DNA of 59,608 nt from a bacterium (GTDB taxonomy: Bacteria > Cyanobacteriota > Vampirovibrionia > Obscuribacterales > Obscuribacteraceae): the NCBI GenBank assembly GCA_016124935.1, contig WGMS01000036.1:1-59608 (forward strand), in the 5' to 3' direction. Below the pieces are notes generated by a model that was given only the letters and a program-made list of their open reading frames with translations, made no database searches and was not told the DNA's origin. Of the stretch, positions 8,437 to 18,335 are shown piece after piece. The translations under genes were made by a program, and so were the position numbers. Position 1 is the first letter of the stretch. The number at the start of each line of letters is the position of its first letter.

Positions 8437-9373
8437 TCACCAGTCCGTCATGGTCTGCTTCAGGAGTGAGGATCATCGACTGATCTCCGGTGCAGGCTTG
8501 CCATTTTTGAATGGACGCAAGCACTTCTTCTGCGTGGTACTTTTCAGCGATGACAAGAATTGAAGAACCTGCTCCGCTCAGTACCACGCCCAGAGCCGGA
8601 CCGTTACGCAGAGCCATTTTCAACTGGGGCAGCTCCGGCACCAGCGCCTCTCTGAAAGGTTCGTGGATGGTGTCGAATATGCTGGTTCTGAGAAGATAAC
8701 TATCTTCACTCATAACCGCAGACAGTACCATGGCTGTATTCTGAATGTTGACCACCGCCTGGCTTACTCCGATAGAGCGAGGTAAGACCTTGCGAGCGAC
8801 CGGAGTGCTTACTTCATAGGGCGGTACCACCACAATCAGGGACCATGGATCAGGCCATGGTGTAGACAAATACTCAAAAGAGCCCATTCTCGACCGCGAT
8901 ACAGTCACCATGCCTCCGGTGGCGCTGGCGGCAGAATTCTCTGCGTGGCCTTCTAGCTGAGATATGGCCTGAATGCAAAGATCCAGATCCGGGTCTTCTT
9001 CCACCAGCCATTGCGCTCCCCAGAGGGCGGCAATTCCGGCGGCAGAGCTGGAGCCCAGTCCGCGGGCTAGAGGGATGTCGTTCTCTATGTGAAGCTTCAG
9101 GTGTTTCGCTATATCCAGCCGTTGGCGGGCTTCGAGTAAGTCGAGCACCAGCTTTACCACAAGATTGCTCGAATCCGTTGAAAGTCCCTGGCTGTGGCTT
9201 CCGCCCAGGGTCACCAATGGACCGTCGTCGAAATTCGGGTCTACTTCCAGGGTCAGACGACAGAATACTTTGAGAGCCAAAGCGAGGGTGTCGAATCCGG
9301 GTCCTAAGTTGCCGCTGCTACCAGGTACGCGAATCTTGAGGCGCTTCTTCACGGGAGTACTGGTCATGGTCAT
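8423..9373 (-). CDS. thrB: Homoserine kinase
   Basis: Phosphorylates homoserine to O-phosphohomoserine, the substrate of threonine synthase. The 316-residue protein is a GHMP kinase: an N-terminal PGSSGNLGPGFDTLALAL segment and the ATP-binding GLGSSSAAG motif at about residue 100. A C-terminal VVLSGAGSSILV glycine motif is also visible. A longer frame to 9451 is open, but the ATG at 9373 overlaps the thrC stop as ATGA, a typical coupled junction, and gives the usual family length. Its stop overlaps the start of lysC. Confidence 0.95.
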   Translation of the reverse strand: MTMTSTPVKKRLKIRVPGSSGNLGPGFDTLALALKVFCRLTLEVDPNFDDGPLVTLGGSHSQGLSTDSSNLVVKLVLDLLEARQRLDIAKHLKLHIENDIPLARGLGSSSAAGIAALWGAQWLVEEDPDLDLCIQAISQLEGHAENSAASATGGMVTVSRSRMGSFEYLSTPWPDPWSLIVVVPPYEVSTPVARKVLPRSIGVSQAVVNIQNTAMVLSAVMSEDSYLLRTSIFDTIHEPFREALVPELPQLKMALRNGPALGVVLSGAGSSILVIAEKYHAEEVLASIQKWQACTGDQSMILTPEADHDGLVIEID

Positions 9374-10452
9374 ATGCCCATCGCCTTGATCACGGATTTC
9401 AAATTCGCTTCTACCGGATCGAGATCTTGCTTGCAGGCTTCCAGGGCGCATTTGGGGTCTTTAAGACCGTTACCGGTCAATATGCAGGCGACGGTTTTGT
9501 CCCGGGCTATGCGACCGCCTTCGATACTCTTTTTCAAACCGGCAATGGATGCTGCACTTGCCGGTTCGCAAAAGACTCCTTCAAGAGCCGCCACCATTTT
9601 GTAGGCTTCCAGTATCTCTTCGTCGGTGACCGAATCGATCATGCCTGCGGATTCATCTATGGCGGAGTTGGCAAATTCCCAGCTGGCCGGATTCCCTATG
9701 CGAATCGCCGTGGCTATGGTTTCCGGATTTTCCACCGGTCTGCCAAGCACCATGGGCGCTGCGCCGGCGGCTTGAAATCCGCACATCTTCGGGACCCTGG
9801 TGCTTTTGCCTTCTTCGTGCCACTGTTTGAAGCCTCTGAAATAGGCAGTGATGTTACCTGCATTGCCCACTGGAATCGCTAGATAGTCGGGAGCATCGCC
9901 CAGGCTCTCTATTATCTCGAAGGCTCCTGTCTTCTGACCTTCCAGTCTGTATGGATTGATAGAATTCACTATGGTGACGGGATAATTCTCACCAATCTCT
10001 TTTACCAGCTCCAGCGCTCTATCGAAATTTCCATTTATCTGAATGACTGTGGACCCGTATAAAATTGCCTGAGCCAGCTTGCCCATGGCCACGTTACCTG
10101 CCGGTAGAAGAACAAAACACTTCAGACCAGCCTGGGCCGAGAAAGCGGCGGCGGATGCACTGGTATTACCGGTAGAGGCACAGATGACTGCACGGGAACC
10201 TTCTTCTACCGCTCTTGTAATCGCCATGCACATGCCGCGATCTTTGAAGCTGCCAGTAGGATTGAGTCCCTCCAGCTTCAAATGGATTTTTAGATCCTCT
10301 CTGCCCAGTTCTCTGGCCAGATTCCGTGCCCGGACCAGAGGGGTAAAGCCTTCGCCAAGGGTGATGATTTTCGTTTTCTCGGTAAGGGGCAGGAACTTGC
10401 GATAGCGTTCAAGCATGCTGGCCTCTGATTGCAATTGCATTAGTCTGGTCAT
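9370..10452 (-). CDS. thrC: Threonine synthase
   Basis: PLP enzyme converting O-phosphohomoserine to threonine. The 360-residue sequence has the PLP lysine in GSFKDRG (Lys70), the phosphate-binding GNAGN loop at about residue 188, and the CASTGNTSASAAA segment. Length and motifs fit the shorter, bacterial/cyanobacterial type of the enzyme. It starts at an ATG overlapping the hom stop by four bases (ATGA) and ends with the same kind of overlap into thrB. These overlaps imply a single transcript and coupled translation. Confidence 0.96.
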   Translation of the reverse strand: MTRLMQLQSEASMLERYRKFLPLTEKTKIITLGEGFTPLVRARNLARELGREDLKIHLKLEGLNPTGSFKDRGMCMAITRAVEEGSRAVICASTGNTSASAAAFSAQAGLKCFVLLPAGNVAMGKLAQAILYGSTVIQINGNFDRALELVKEIGENYPVTIVNSINPYRLEGQKTGAFEIIESLGDAPDYLAIPVGNAGNITAYFRGFKQWHEEGKSTRVPKMCGFQAAGAAPMVLGRPVENPETIATAIRIGNPASWEFANSAIDESAGMIDSVTDEEILEAYKMVAALEGVFCEPASAASIAGLKKSIEGGRIARDKTVACILTGNGLKDPKCALEACKQDLDPVEANLKSVIKAMGI

Positions 10453-11726
10453 TGTTCCGGTGAATCCTCGAAAATGGCCAGTCGGGACGCTATTGAGCTC
10501 AAGAAGGTCTCCTTGCTAAGAGTCGCCAGGGCTCGATTCAAGTTTCCTGTTTTGACCGGATGAGTGACAATGATGACATTGGCGGCTTCGGCAGTGACAC
10601 CTCTCTGGATGATGCTGCTGATGCTGATTTCGTGTTCACCAAATATGGTTCCAATACGCCCGATCACGCCGGGATGATCATCGACAGCCAGTCTAAGATA
10701 GTACGCGCTTTGCCATTCTTCCGGGTCCTGAACCGTTTGCCAGTCACCTGCGACCTTGGTGTGGAAGTAAGAGGCAAAGTCCTGGAGCCTGAGAGCAGTG
10801 GCTAGGTTGACAACGTCACCAACGACAGCAGAGGCAGTGGGCAGTTGACCGGCGCCGGGTCCGATCATCATCAGCTCTCCGACGGCGTTTCCTCTTACTA
10901 CTATGCCGTTGCTCGCCCCGGATAGACTGGCTATAGAATGGCTGAGAGGCACCAGTACCGGTTGCACTCTGGCGGAGATTGCACCACTTTCCATGCGCGA
11001 GGCCATACCCAGAAGCTTGATTCTGAAGCCAAATTCGGCGGCGTGTTCCAGATCTTCGGCGGCTATTTGAGTGATACCTTCTCTATAAATATCATCGGGT
11101 TTGACGAATTTGCCGAAAGCCAGAGCGGTGAGGATCGAGAGTTTGTAAGCGACATCGAAACCTTCCACATCGCTGGTCGGATCCGCTTCGGCAAAACCTA
11201 GATCCTGGGCTTCTTTCAGCACCTGGGCGAAGGGTAGCCCCTCCTTTTCCATTTTGGAGAGGATAAAATTGGTCGTACCATTGAGAATGCCGAATACCGA
11301 AGAGATCTGGTTGGCTTCCAGACCCTTCTGTATGGTTGAAATCAACGGCACTCCGCCGGCTACCGAAGCTTCGAAGAAAATCGCTACTTCTTTTTCTCTG
11401 GCTATTCTAAATAATTCCGGTCCGTTTTTGGCGAGCACTTCTTTGTTGGCGGTGACCACATGCTTGCCCGAATTAATCGCATCGGTTATCAGCTTCAGTG
11501 CCGGCTGCTCTCCACCCATTACCTCTATCAGCACTTCGATTTCGGGATCGTTGACCACTGCTTCCGGTTTATCGGTGATTTCGCAGTCGGGTGAGATCTC
11601 ACGGGCCTTGGCTAGATCTCGAACGGCCACTTTCTTGAGCTGGATGGTCGGATGGTTGGATAGCAGTTTGACTACTCCTGCGCCTACTGTTCCCAGTCCG
11701 AGCATTCCTACGACTACGTTTGCCAT
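10449..11726 (-). CDS. hom: Homoserine dehydrogenase with ACT domain
   Basis: Reduces aspartate semialdehyde to homoserine with NAD(P)H. The 425-residue protein starts with a Rossmann nucleotide-binding motif GLGTVGAGV (about 9-17). It continues with the catalytic domain containing GGVPLISTI and GILNGTTNFI, and ends with an ACT domain (about 345-420, LAVDDHPGVIGRIG) that usually senses threonine. This is the monofunctional form. It is the first gene of the operon; AAAGG lies six bases before the ATG. I see no T-box or lysine riboswitch in the roughly 230-base leader. No asd gene is in the window. Confidence 0.96.
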   Translation of the reverse strand: MANVVVGMLGLGTVGAGVVKLLSNHPTIQLKKVAVRDLAKAREISPDCEITDKPEAVVNDPEIEVLIEVMGGEQPALKLITDAINSGKHVVTANKEVLAKNGPELFRIAREKEVAIFFEASVAGGVPLISTIQKGLEANQISSVFGILNGTTNFILSKMEKEGLPFAQVLKEAQDLGFAEADPTSDVEGFDVAYKLSILTALAFGKFVKPDDIYREGITQIAAEDLEHAAEFGFRIKLLGMASRMESGAISARVQPVLVPLSHSIASLSGASNGIVVRGNAVGELMMIGPGAGQLPTASAVVGDVVNLATALRLQDFASYFHTKVAGDWQTVQDPEEWQSAYYLRLAVDDHPGVIGRIGTIFGEHEISISSIIQRGVTAEAANVIIVTHPVKTGNLNRALATLSKETFLSSIASRLAIFEDSPEQ

Positions 11727-11956
11727 GATTGACCTTTGGTAAGTTAGGGAAATCCTTTTCTCTGTATCTGTGCCGGAAGTCAGGACCGGCGCGGAGGCTC
11801 ATAATTATGCCATGAATGCTAGAAAATCCGGTCCGCCTTAACAGCGGTCTTAGGCCCGGCGTTACATTTAATGCCTGCTATCTATAATCAGTTGCTTGTC
11901 AGAGCATCGAATATTGGGCAAAATATTTCTACATAAGTATTTAGCTTTTTGAATGA

Positions 11957-13384
11957 TTGTTGACATCCGTGGCGGCGGGCAATGCAGAAAAAACAGGAGC
12001 CGACAGAGAAGAATTGGAGATTGCCTACGACGAGCGCGGTATAGATTGGCTGACGGAAGCCGCCGAGCGGGGAATCGTTCAGGCTCAACTGGTCCTTGCG
12101 GAGCATTATTTGAATGGCGACGGAGTGCCTCAGGATGAGAGCATGGCGCTCAGGCTTTTTACCCAGGCTTATGAGCATGGCCATGTTGGAGCCATGGTCA
12201 AAATTGCCGAACTCTATCTGGATGCCGGTCCGGTGCCGCTTGATTATGAGCAGGCTTTTCGCTGTTTTCGCCAGGCCGCTTCCGATGGCGATCCGGAAGG
12301 TCATTATCGAGTTGCCTGTATGTACTTTGATGGGTTGGGGGTTCCACAGCAATTCGATTGTGCTTTCAAGCATTTTGAAATCGCTGCCGATCTGGGTGTT
12401 GCCAGAGCGAGCTGGCGGCTTGGACATTTTTTCCGGGATGGGCTTCTGGACAAGCCGGATTTTCAGAAGGCGCTGGAATGTTTCGAGAAGGCCGCCCGGG
12501 ATGATGTCTGGGAAGCCAGCGTCGATCTGGGGGAGATGTACCTGGCCGGCAATGGTGTCGCCAGGGATGCCCAAAAGGCGAAGGAATATTTCAAGAGTGC
12601 AGGCACCAAGGGAAATGGCGATGCCCAGTACATGCTAGGAAGGATGTACTGTCTTGGTCTGGAATTGGGCAAAGATTTTAAGAGAGCCTGTTTCTGGTTG
12701 AATCTGGCTGTCGAAAACAAACATGCCAGAGCGATGACATTGCTCGGCTCTATGTATTTGCTGGGTATTGGAGTCGAGCAAGATTTTAGCCAGGCAAAGA
12801 AACTGTTCGATCAGGCAAGCCAGCTCGATGAGCCGGACGCCATCGCCAAGCTTGCCTGGATTCATCATACGGGCAGGGGAGTGCCGGCTGACCCGGCCCT
12901 GGCGTTGAAGCTGGCTCTTAAGTCTTCTGAGCTTGGCAGTGCATACGGGGCCTATCTGCTGGGTGATCTCTATTTTTTTAGTGCCTGTGGCGAGCAAGAT
13001 TCGCAGGCGGCTCTCAAATCATATGTGTTGGCTGCCGAGAGAGGTTACGCTCCTGCCCTGGTAAAAGTAGCCGAGATGTTTCGTGATGGTTCCGGCGTGC
13101 CGGTGGATGAGGCCCAGGCTTATGACCTGTTTCTTCGTGCTGCCGGTTCCGGCAGCCGCAAAGGTCAGGTGGAGTTGGCGCGAATCCATGCTGGTAGAGC
13201 CAGTAGAGAAGACTTTGTGCAGGCCTACAAGTGGTATTCGATTGCCGCCACCGGTAGTGACGACCTTTCCAGCACGGCAAAGAATGAACGCGATCAGTTG
13301 CGCAAGAAAATGGACACAGGCTCTATCCTGGAGGCACAGCGCCTGGCAAGCACAGCCTGGGATTCGAACATCACGTCTATCTAG
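11957..13384 (+). CDS. Sel1-repeat protein
   Basis: The 475-residue soluble protein consists almost entirely of Sel1-type TPR-like repeats of about 36 residues. The typical pattern is A...LG.mY..G.gV..D...A...f..AA..G, and about eleven copies run from residue 30 to 440. Such proteins act as scaffolds for protein complexes. No signal peptide or membrane helix is visible. The start is uncertain: TTG at 11957 is the first after an in-frame stop, no clear ribosome binding site precedes it, and a GTG lies four codons on. Its last four bases overlap the stop of the convergent Ser/Thr kinase gene. Confidence 0.85.
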   Translation: MLTSVAAGNAEKTGADREELEIAYDERGIDWLTEAAERGIVQAQLVLAEHYLNGDGVPQDESMALRLFTQAYEHGHVGAMVKIAELYLDAGPVPLDYEQAFRCFRQAASDGDPEGHYRVACMYFDGLGVPQQFDCAFKHFEIAADLGVARASWRLGHFFRDGLLDKPDFQKALECFEKAARDDVWEASVDLGEMYLAGNGVARDAQKAKEYFKSAGTKGNGDAQYMLGRMYCLGLELGKDFKRACFWLNLAVENKHARAMTLLGSMYLLGIGVEQDFSQAKKLFDQASQLDEPDAIAKLAWIHHTGRGVPADPALALKLALKSSELGSAYGAYLLGDLYFFSACGEQDSQAALKSYVLAAERGYAPALVKVAEMFRDGSGVPVDEAQAYDLFLRAAGSGSRKGQVELARIHAGRASREDFVQAYKWYSIAATGSDDLSSTAKNERDQLRKKMDTGSILEAQRLASTAWDSNITSI

Positions 13385-15048
13385 TAGATCCGCTTTTGAA
13401 AGCGGTGAATCTGATTGTAGGGGGTATTACCCGAGTGCTTCAAAAGCGTAGATTCCTTTCTTTCTCTCAGGTGCATTGAATTTCTTGGTAGCTGGGATAG
13501 CTTTGATAGCTGTCTGAGTTGTCTTCTCTGGGCTGGTGTCAGTTCTTTGTTCAGGTAGGGACGATCGACCTGAAATGAAGGCTTTTCTTGTTTTTTCTGT
13601 TGTTCTAGATAGTCGAGCAGTTCGTTTTTTATCTCGGCTCGGTCGGCAGGATTGAGACGGGCAAGCTTGACCAGTGGATTTGTTTCTATGCTAGTTTCAG
13701 CCCTGGATTCGGAATCGGATTCGGATCTGGTTTCGGTTTCGGAAGACTTGTCTTTTGACCGGCTTTGAGTATCGCTATCGCTATAGCGAACCGCCGCCAA
13801 TGCGAATCTCTTTTGGGGGGCTGTCTCCAGCACGGTCTGCTTCTCGTTCTTTTCTTCTTCTTCTTCTTCTTTTGGGGCAGAAGTTACCTGCCTTACTTCC
13901 TGGGTCACGGACGGAGTCTCCGGAGATTTGTTCACTTGCGTTTTGATAGTATCTACTTTCTTTTCGAGAAGCGCGGTCGATCTGTCTAGCGCCCTGGCGC
14001 TGTTTCCCGGTGAGGTGAATGAGGAGAAGCCGATGGCCAGCACGGCCAGAGCCAGGGCAGAAAGCAGTCCGTTAAACAGCAGATCGGAGCCGTTTGGTGT
14101 TGCCGACATCCCGGCTGAGGATATGGTCTGGATATTTCGCTTGGGCAGAACGTAGGTTCCATTCAAGGCTATGCTCTCCAGATCCTTTTTAACTTCGTTC
14201 ATGCTCTGAGGGCGATCTGCTGCCTCGGCGCGAAGCATCCGCATAATCAGATCCTCCAGGCACGGATGCAAGTTGAGATCCGGTGCCGATTGCGAAAGGG
14301 GAGTGGGTTTATTCCTTGTCTTAAGGAGCATCGTGGTTCTTCCGTCGGTGCCCATGACCGGAAAGGTTCCGGTAAGAGAGAAGTACATGATCACTCCCAG
14401 CGTATAGATGTCGCTTCGAGCATCTATGTATTCGCCTTTGCATTGTTCAGGACTCATATAGACCGGGCTTCCCAGGACTTCTCCCGGGCAGGTGAGCATC
14501 TGGGAGTCGGCTGTGATTCTTGCTATCCCGAAATCAAATATCTTCAGGAAGTCCGGCCAGGGCTCCTGGGTGACCATGATATTGGCCGGTTTCAAATCTC
14601 TATGCACAACACCGTGGCGATGGGCGTATTCCATGGCGTCTGCAATCTGGATGAAGAAATGAATCGCAGTTTCTTCGTCGAGACCATCATCGTGTTGAAG
14701 CCTTTCGCTAAGCGGTATTCCTTCTACGTATTCCATTACTATATAGGGTTGACCGAAGTCGCTGACCCCGAATTCATAGGTCCCGACCAGACCCGGGTGT
14801 TTTAGTTTGCCCATGGCATGAGCTTCGCGCTCCATCCTTTTGCGACTCAGTTCGTCTGCTCCCAGGTCATGGGAGAGAAACTTGATAGCCACATCTCTGC
14901 CCACACTCTTTTGATGCGCTTTGAATACCAGTCCCATCGCTCCTCCGCCCAGGAGTTCGATGATCTCGTATTGATCGATTTTGGTGCCTATATATGGATG
15001 TTTAGTTCTGGACGCCGCTTTATGATTTGCTTTGTTTATCTGGCCCAT
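13381..15048 (-). CDS. Transmembrane Ser/Thr protein kinase with charged extracytoplasmic tail
   Basis: The 555-residue protein carries a complete Hanks-type kinase domain. Visible motifs are GGGAMGLVF, catalytic VHRDLKPAN at about 148-156, DFGIAR at about 172, and GSPVYMSPEQ. One membrane helix follows at about 326-345. The remaining 200 residues are hydrophilic and low in complexity, rich in Ser, Glu, Asp and Arg, with no folded sensor I recognise. ATG at 15048 is preferred over the GTG three codons upstream because GGGAG is eleven bases from the ATG but only two from the GTG. It lies downstream of the histidine kinase gene on the same strand. Confidence 0.92.
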   Translation of the reverse strand: MGQINKANHKAASRTKHPYIGTKIDQYEIIELLGGGAMGLVFKAHQKSVGRDVAIKFLSHDLGADELSRKRMEREAHAMGKLKHPGLVGTYEFGVSDFGQPYIVMEYVEGIPLSERLQHDDGLDEETAIHFFIQIADAMEYAHRHGVVHRDLKPANIMVTQEPWPDFLKIFDFGIARITADSQMLTCPGEVLGSPVYMSPEQCKGEYIDARSDIYTLGVIMYFSLTGTFPVMGTDGRTTMLLKTRNKPTPLSQSAPDLNLHPCLEDLIMRMLRAEAADRPQSMNEVKKDLESIALNGTYVLPKRNIQTISSAGMSATPNGSDLLFNGLLSALALAVLAIGFSSFTSPGNSARALDRSTALLEKKVDTIKTQVNKSPETPSVTQEVRQVTSAPKEEEEEEKNEKQTVLETAPQKRFALAAVRYSDSDTQSRSKDKSSETETRSESDSESRAETSIETNPLVKLARLNPADRAEIKNELLDYLEQQKKQEKPSFQVDRPYLNKELTPAQRRQLRQLSKLSQLPRNSMHLRERKESTLLKHSGNTPYNQIHRFQKRIY

Positions 15049-15183
15049 AGCACGCACAACTCCCTTGTTCTGCCAACTGCTCGAGCACGACTTGAACCGT
15101 CGAACTTATTTTTAATACGTCTGCCGGAACAAAAAAGTTCGATTTTCAGAGGTCTCTTTTAGATTAATTCTGAAATATTGGCT

Positions 15184-16800
15184 CTACCCGGCTTTTACGA
15201 AGGCCTCGCTGCCCTCGGCAGCGTTTTTCAGGATTATCGAAAATGTGGTACCGATATTTTCTTTACTGGTACAGGTTAGTTTGCCATGGTGTGCCTGTAC
15301 TATCTGATTGCAAAGGAAAAGTCCCAGCCCAGTGCCAGTTTTGTAGTGCTTTCCTGACTCTCCTTGATTGTATCGCTCGAAAATGTGAGCTAGTACATTC
15401 TCTGGAATGCCAGGGCCGTTGTCGTGAATTTTGATCAGGCAATAGAGGTCATCCAGGCTCTCGGCACTAATTTCTACGATAGCGTTCTTGTTTGAAAATT
15501 TTATGGCATTCTGAATAAGATTGGTGAGGACATGGACCATGGCTGTTCTGTCTATCCTCACCGAGGGTAGGGATGATGAAATATTGCATTGCAATTCGAT
15601 GCCGTGGTTGCCGGCGAGGGCCTCCATTTCTTCGACGGCTTCCAGAATAGATGTCTCTATTCTCGCCTTTTCGAAGTGAAGTACTTCGGCATTGCGATCA
15701 TACTTATATAGTTGTAGAAGTGTCTTTATCATCGCTAGCAGGTCATCATTGCTGCGCTTAATCATAAAAAGAGCGTTTTTTTGCTCTTCAGTTAGGTCTC
15801 CCGTCGCTCCCGAGATAAGACCGCTCAGTACGCGCTCTGCTCCTATTAAGGGGTTCTTCAGATCATGGGTCAAAACGGCCATGAAAGTATCTCGTTGGGT
15901 GGCGAGAACCTCTCTTTCTCTCATTATTTTGTTGCGCTCGCGATCCATTTTCTCGAGCTTGTATGAGAGTGCGGCAAGTACAGCACAGAAGACAAAGATG
16001 CTTGCTACAACCATGAATGCCGCCGCAAAGCTCCAGTTCCAGAGACCCCATTCTTGACCTAGAGAGCCTATCCATCCAAGAGTGATTGGGCAAATCAAGG
16101 CTACCGGCAAAATCGTTCTGGCTGTCATTCCACCGGTAGTATCGTTGGTGAGCAGGTAGGAGACCCTCTGATATGGTCTGATCATCAGCATGGCTGTTCC
16201 TAGAAGAATAAACCCCAGAGCTGTGGGCGCAGCTATTCTCGAAAAAGCTCCCAAGCCACAGAGTTCTGGCAATCCATAAAGATAGCCGACAAGATTGAGC
16301 AGCGCAAGAAACAAGGTCGCGAGGATAATCAGTTGGGCCCAGGGGAATCTGCGATTGTGGTCGAATAGCAGAGTGGCAATGGACAAAAGCAAGAAATACA
16401 AGGCTGTGGATGGCGACATCCTCCCGGGCGCGAATTTGTCTATCGCCTCGAGCTTAAAACTAAACAGCGCCTGTTCCAGATCATTGATAGTGTCTGGTAG
16501 ATAGTTGATTCCTAGAGTCATAATTGCGACTGTGGCGATTAAGGCTACAACGGCTCTGATGATCCAGTCCAGTCTCGGTACTGTTTCGGATCCGTCTGCT
16601 CTGAATGCCAGGAGGTGGAAATTTACAGCAGCCAGAAGAAAACAGGCAGCAGTGGTCGGAGCCACTGGAATCTGACCTGGTATCGGATTTTTTAGCACGT
16701 CAATGCCGTTCAGCCAGCCACAAAGCACCAGAAGATTGGCTAGGATTATGATACCAATCAGGCCATAGGCAACAGCAGTCAGGGTGGAAGATCTCTGCAT
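15184..16800 (-). CDS. Membrane sensor histidine kinase
   Basis: A 538-residue two-component sensor. The N-terminal half holds about eight membrane helices (residues 10-275), resembling an integral membrane sensor of the MASE type, although I cannot name it. A short coiled linker leads to the HisKA domain with phospho-acceptor His312 in LTHDLKNPL. The ATPase domain shows the N box NLIQNAIKFS, the G1 box DNGPGIPE and the G2 box GTGLGLFLC. No receiver domain is attached and no response regulator gene is adjacent, so it is an orphan sensor here. The ATG is preceded by GGAGAGAG. Confidence 0.93.
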   Translation of the reverse strand: MQRSSTLTAVAYGLIGIIILANLLVLCGWLNGIDVLKNPIPGQIPVAPTTAACFLLAAVNFHLLAFRADGSETVPRLDWIIRAVVALIATVAIMTLGINYLPDTINDLEQALFSFKLEAIDKFAPGRMSPSTALYFLLLSIATLLFDHNRRFPWAQLIILATLFLALLNLVGYLYGLPELCGLGAFSRIAAPTALGFILLGTAMLMIRPYQRVSYLLTNDTTGGMTARTILPVALICPITLGWIGSLGQEWGLWNWSFAAAFMVVASIFVFCAVLAALSYKLEKMDRERNKIMREREVLATQRDTFMAVLTHDLKNPLIGAERVLSGLISGATGDLTEEQKNALFMIKRSNDDLLAMIKTLLQLYKYDRNAEVLHFEKARIETSILEAVEEMEALAGNHGIELQCNISSSLPSVRIDRTAMVHVLTNLIQNAIKFSNKNAIVEISAESLDDLYCLIKIHDNGPGIPENVLAHIFERYNQGESGKHYKTGTGLGLFLCNQIVQAHHGKLTCTSKENIGTTFSIILKNAAEGSEAFVKAG

Positions 16801-16981
16801 CTCTCTCCACTTTCAGCTTTGTTGTATTTTTAAAGGGATACCCGTAATTACCAATATATGTCAAATTGTTAGATCGAATGTTTATCAGAGACCAATTTTA
16901 ATCTTCTTTTATTCCCTATATGAGGGATGCAGACCTTGAAGCTCTGCCTAGAATATTGATCGTAAAAGAGTTACAGAGGAG

Positions 16982-18334
16982 CTAGTTCTTTCGAATGATT
17001 TTTTTGAGCAGTGAGCAAACCTCGGCTGCTAAGTAGAGCGAGCCGGTTACAAGAATAAGATCCTCTTCCAGCGCTAACTCCTGGGCTCTTTCCATGGCTT
17101 GCTCGATAGTAGAGATTATCTCGACCTCGCCGTAGATTCTCTTTTTTACTAAATCCGCCAGCTCATCGGCAGGTGTTGCCCGGGGTTTGTCTATGGCGGT
17201 GGCAATCACCAGGTCCGCGTCTTTTGCGGCAGCATCGATAATGGCGATTTTGTCTTTATCGTTGGAGATTGCCAGGACCAGAATGAGGCGTTTGAAGACA
17301 TAGTGGTCTTTGACGAAGCGCACGGCAATCTCTGCCGACTCTTTGGTATGGGCACCATCGGCGATTACAAGTGGACTTACGCTCATTACTTCCATTCTAC
17401 CGGGTAGGCTGGCCAGCTCTAGACCTGCGTTGATTTTATCTTGATCCCATTCTAGTTCTTTGTTCGTTCGACTAATTATATCGATAGATGCAAGAACCGT
17501 GGCAGAGTTTATGAGTTGGTGGTGACCGAGCATTCTAGTCCGGTATCTTTCCACGCCCCAGGGACCGGCCACTGAGAAGCTCTGTCTATCCCCTTCTACA
17601 GTCATGCTTTCTACTTTATAATGATCCGGCACATAAGTGAACTCACAACCCATGTTCTTCGCTTTTTCGCTGATGACGGCATAGGCCTCCGGATAGGGTT
17701 GTTCTGCAATTATCACATGGCAGCCTTCTTTGATGATTTCGGCTTTTTCTCTGGCAATTTCTTCTATGGTATCTCCCAGGAAGGCGCAATGATCTTTGTG
17801 AACAGGCACAAAGACGGCCAGCTCCTTTTGATCGAATATGTTGGTAGGATCGAATCGTCCGCCGAGACCGACCTCGAGAATCTGCCACCGTATAAGGGGA
17901 TCTGCTTCCTTTACAAGATTTAAAAACAACGAGATAAGGACATAAAATTGAGAGAATTCTCCTTCTCCAAAAGAGCCGGCTTTACTTACCGCTTCCCTTA
18001 TACGGGTTACTTCCCGGGCGAAGACCTCCTCGGTGATGCTCAATCCATTTAGAGTTATTCTTTCGGTAAAGCTCTTTAAATGCGGTGAAATAAACAAAGC
18101 CGACGGTCCATCGAGCCTATTCAGGACCGATGCCAGCATCGTGCTGGTCGAACCTTTGCCTTTGGTTCCGGTTACATGAATGGTTTTAGCACCGGTGGCA
18201 GTGCTTCCTCCTGTGCGTTCCAGGAACTTTCGCATTCGCTCCGGTGTCATCACATTCCGGTTGCAGACACCTTTCACCGGCTGGTCTAGATTGGGAATTT
18301 CCAGCAACCAATCAACCGACTCTTTGTAGTTCAT
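16982..18334 (-). CDS. folC: Bifunctional dihydrofolate/folylpolyglutamate synthase
   Basis: Adds glutamate to dihydropteroate and to reduced folates. The 450-residue Mur-ligase-like protein has the ATP-binding P-loop GTKGKGSTS at about 54-62. It also has the folate-type SPHLKSFTERI segment and ADGAHTKES near residue 320, equivalent to the DGAHNP motif of the family. Length fits FolC. Its ATG lies one base after the stop of the upstream HAD-family gene, so the two genes are almost certainly co-transcribed and possibly coupled. Confidence 0.93.
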   Translation of the reverse strand: MNYKESVDWLLEIPNLDQPVKGVCNRNVMTPERMRKFLERTGGSTATGAKTIHVTGTKGKGSTSTMLASVLNRLDGPSALFISPHLKSFTERITLNGLSITEEVFAREVTRIREAVSKAGSFGEGEFSQFYVLISLFLNLVKEADPLIRWQILEVGLGGRFDPTNIFDQKELAVFVPVHKDHCAFLGDTIEEIAREKAEIIKEGCHVIIAEQPYPEAYAVISEKAKNMGCEFTYVPDHYKVESMTVEGDRQSFSVAGPWGVERYRTRMLGHHQLINSATVLASIDIISRTNKELEWDQDKINAGLELASLPGRMEVMSVSPLVIADGAHTKESAEIAVRFVKDHYVFKRLILVLAISNDKDKIAIIDAAAKDADLVIATAIDKPRATPADELADLVKKRIYGEVEIISTIEQAMERAQELALEEDLILVTGSLYLAAEVCSLLKKIIRKN

Positions 18335-18335
18335 G

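Noticed and set aside
11727..11956. Lysine riboswitch or T-box leader before hom
   Set aside because: I see no conserved T-box sequence or lysine riboswitch core in the leader, only weak short stems.
13690..13760. Serine/glutamate low-complexity stretch as a separate repeat element
   Set aside because: It is in frame within the kinase tail and its variation fits codon-level low complexity rather than an independent repeat.
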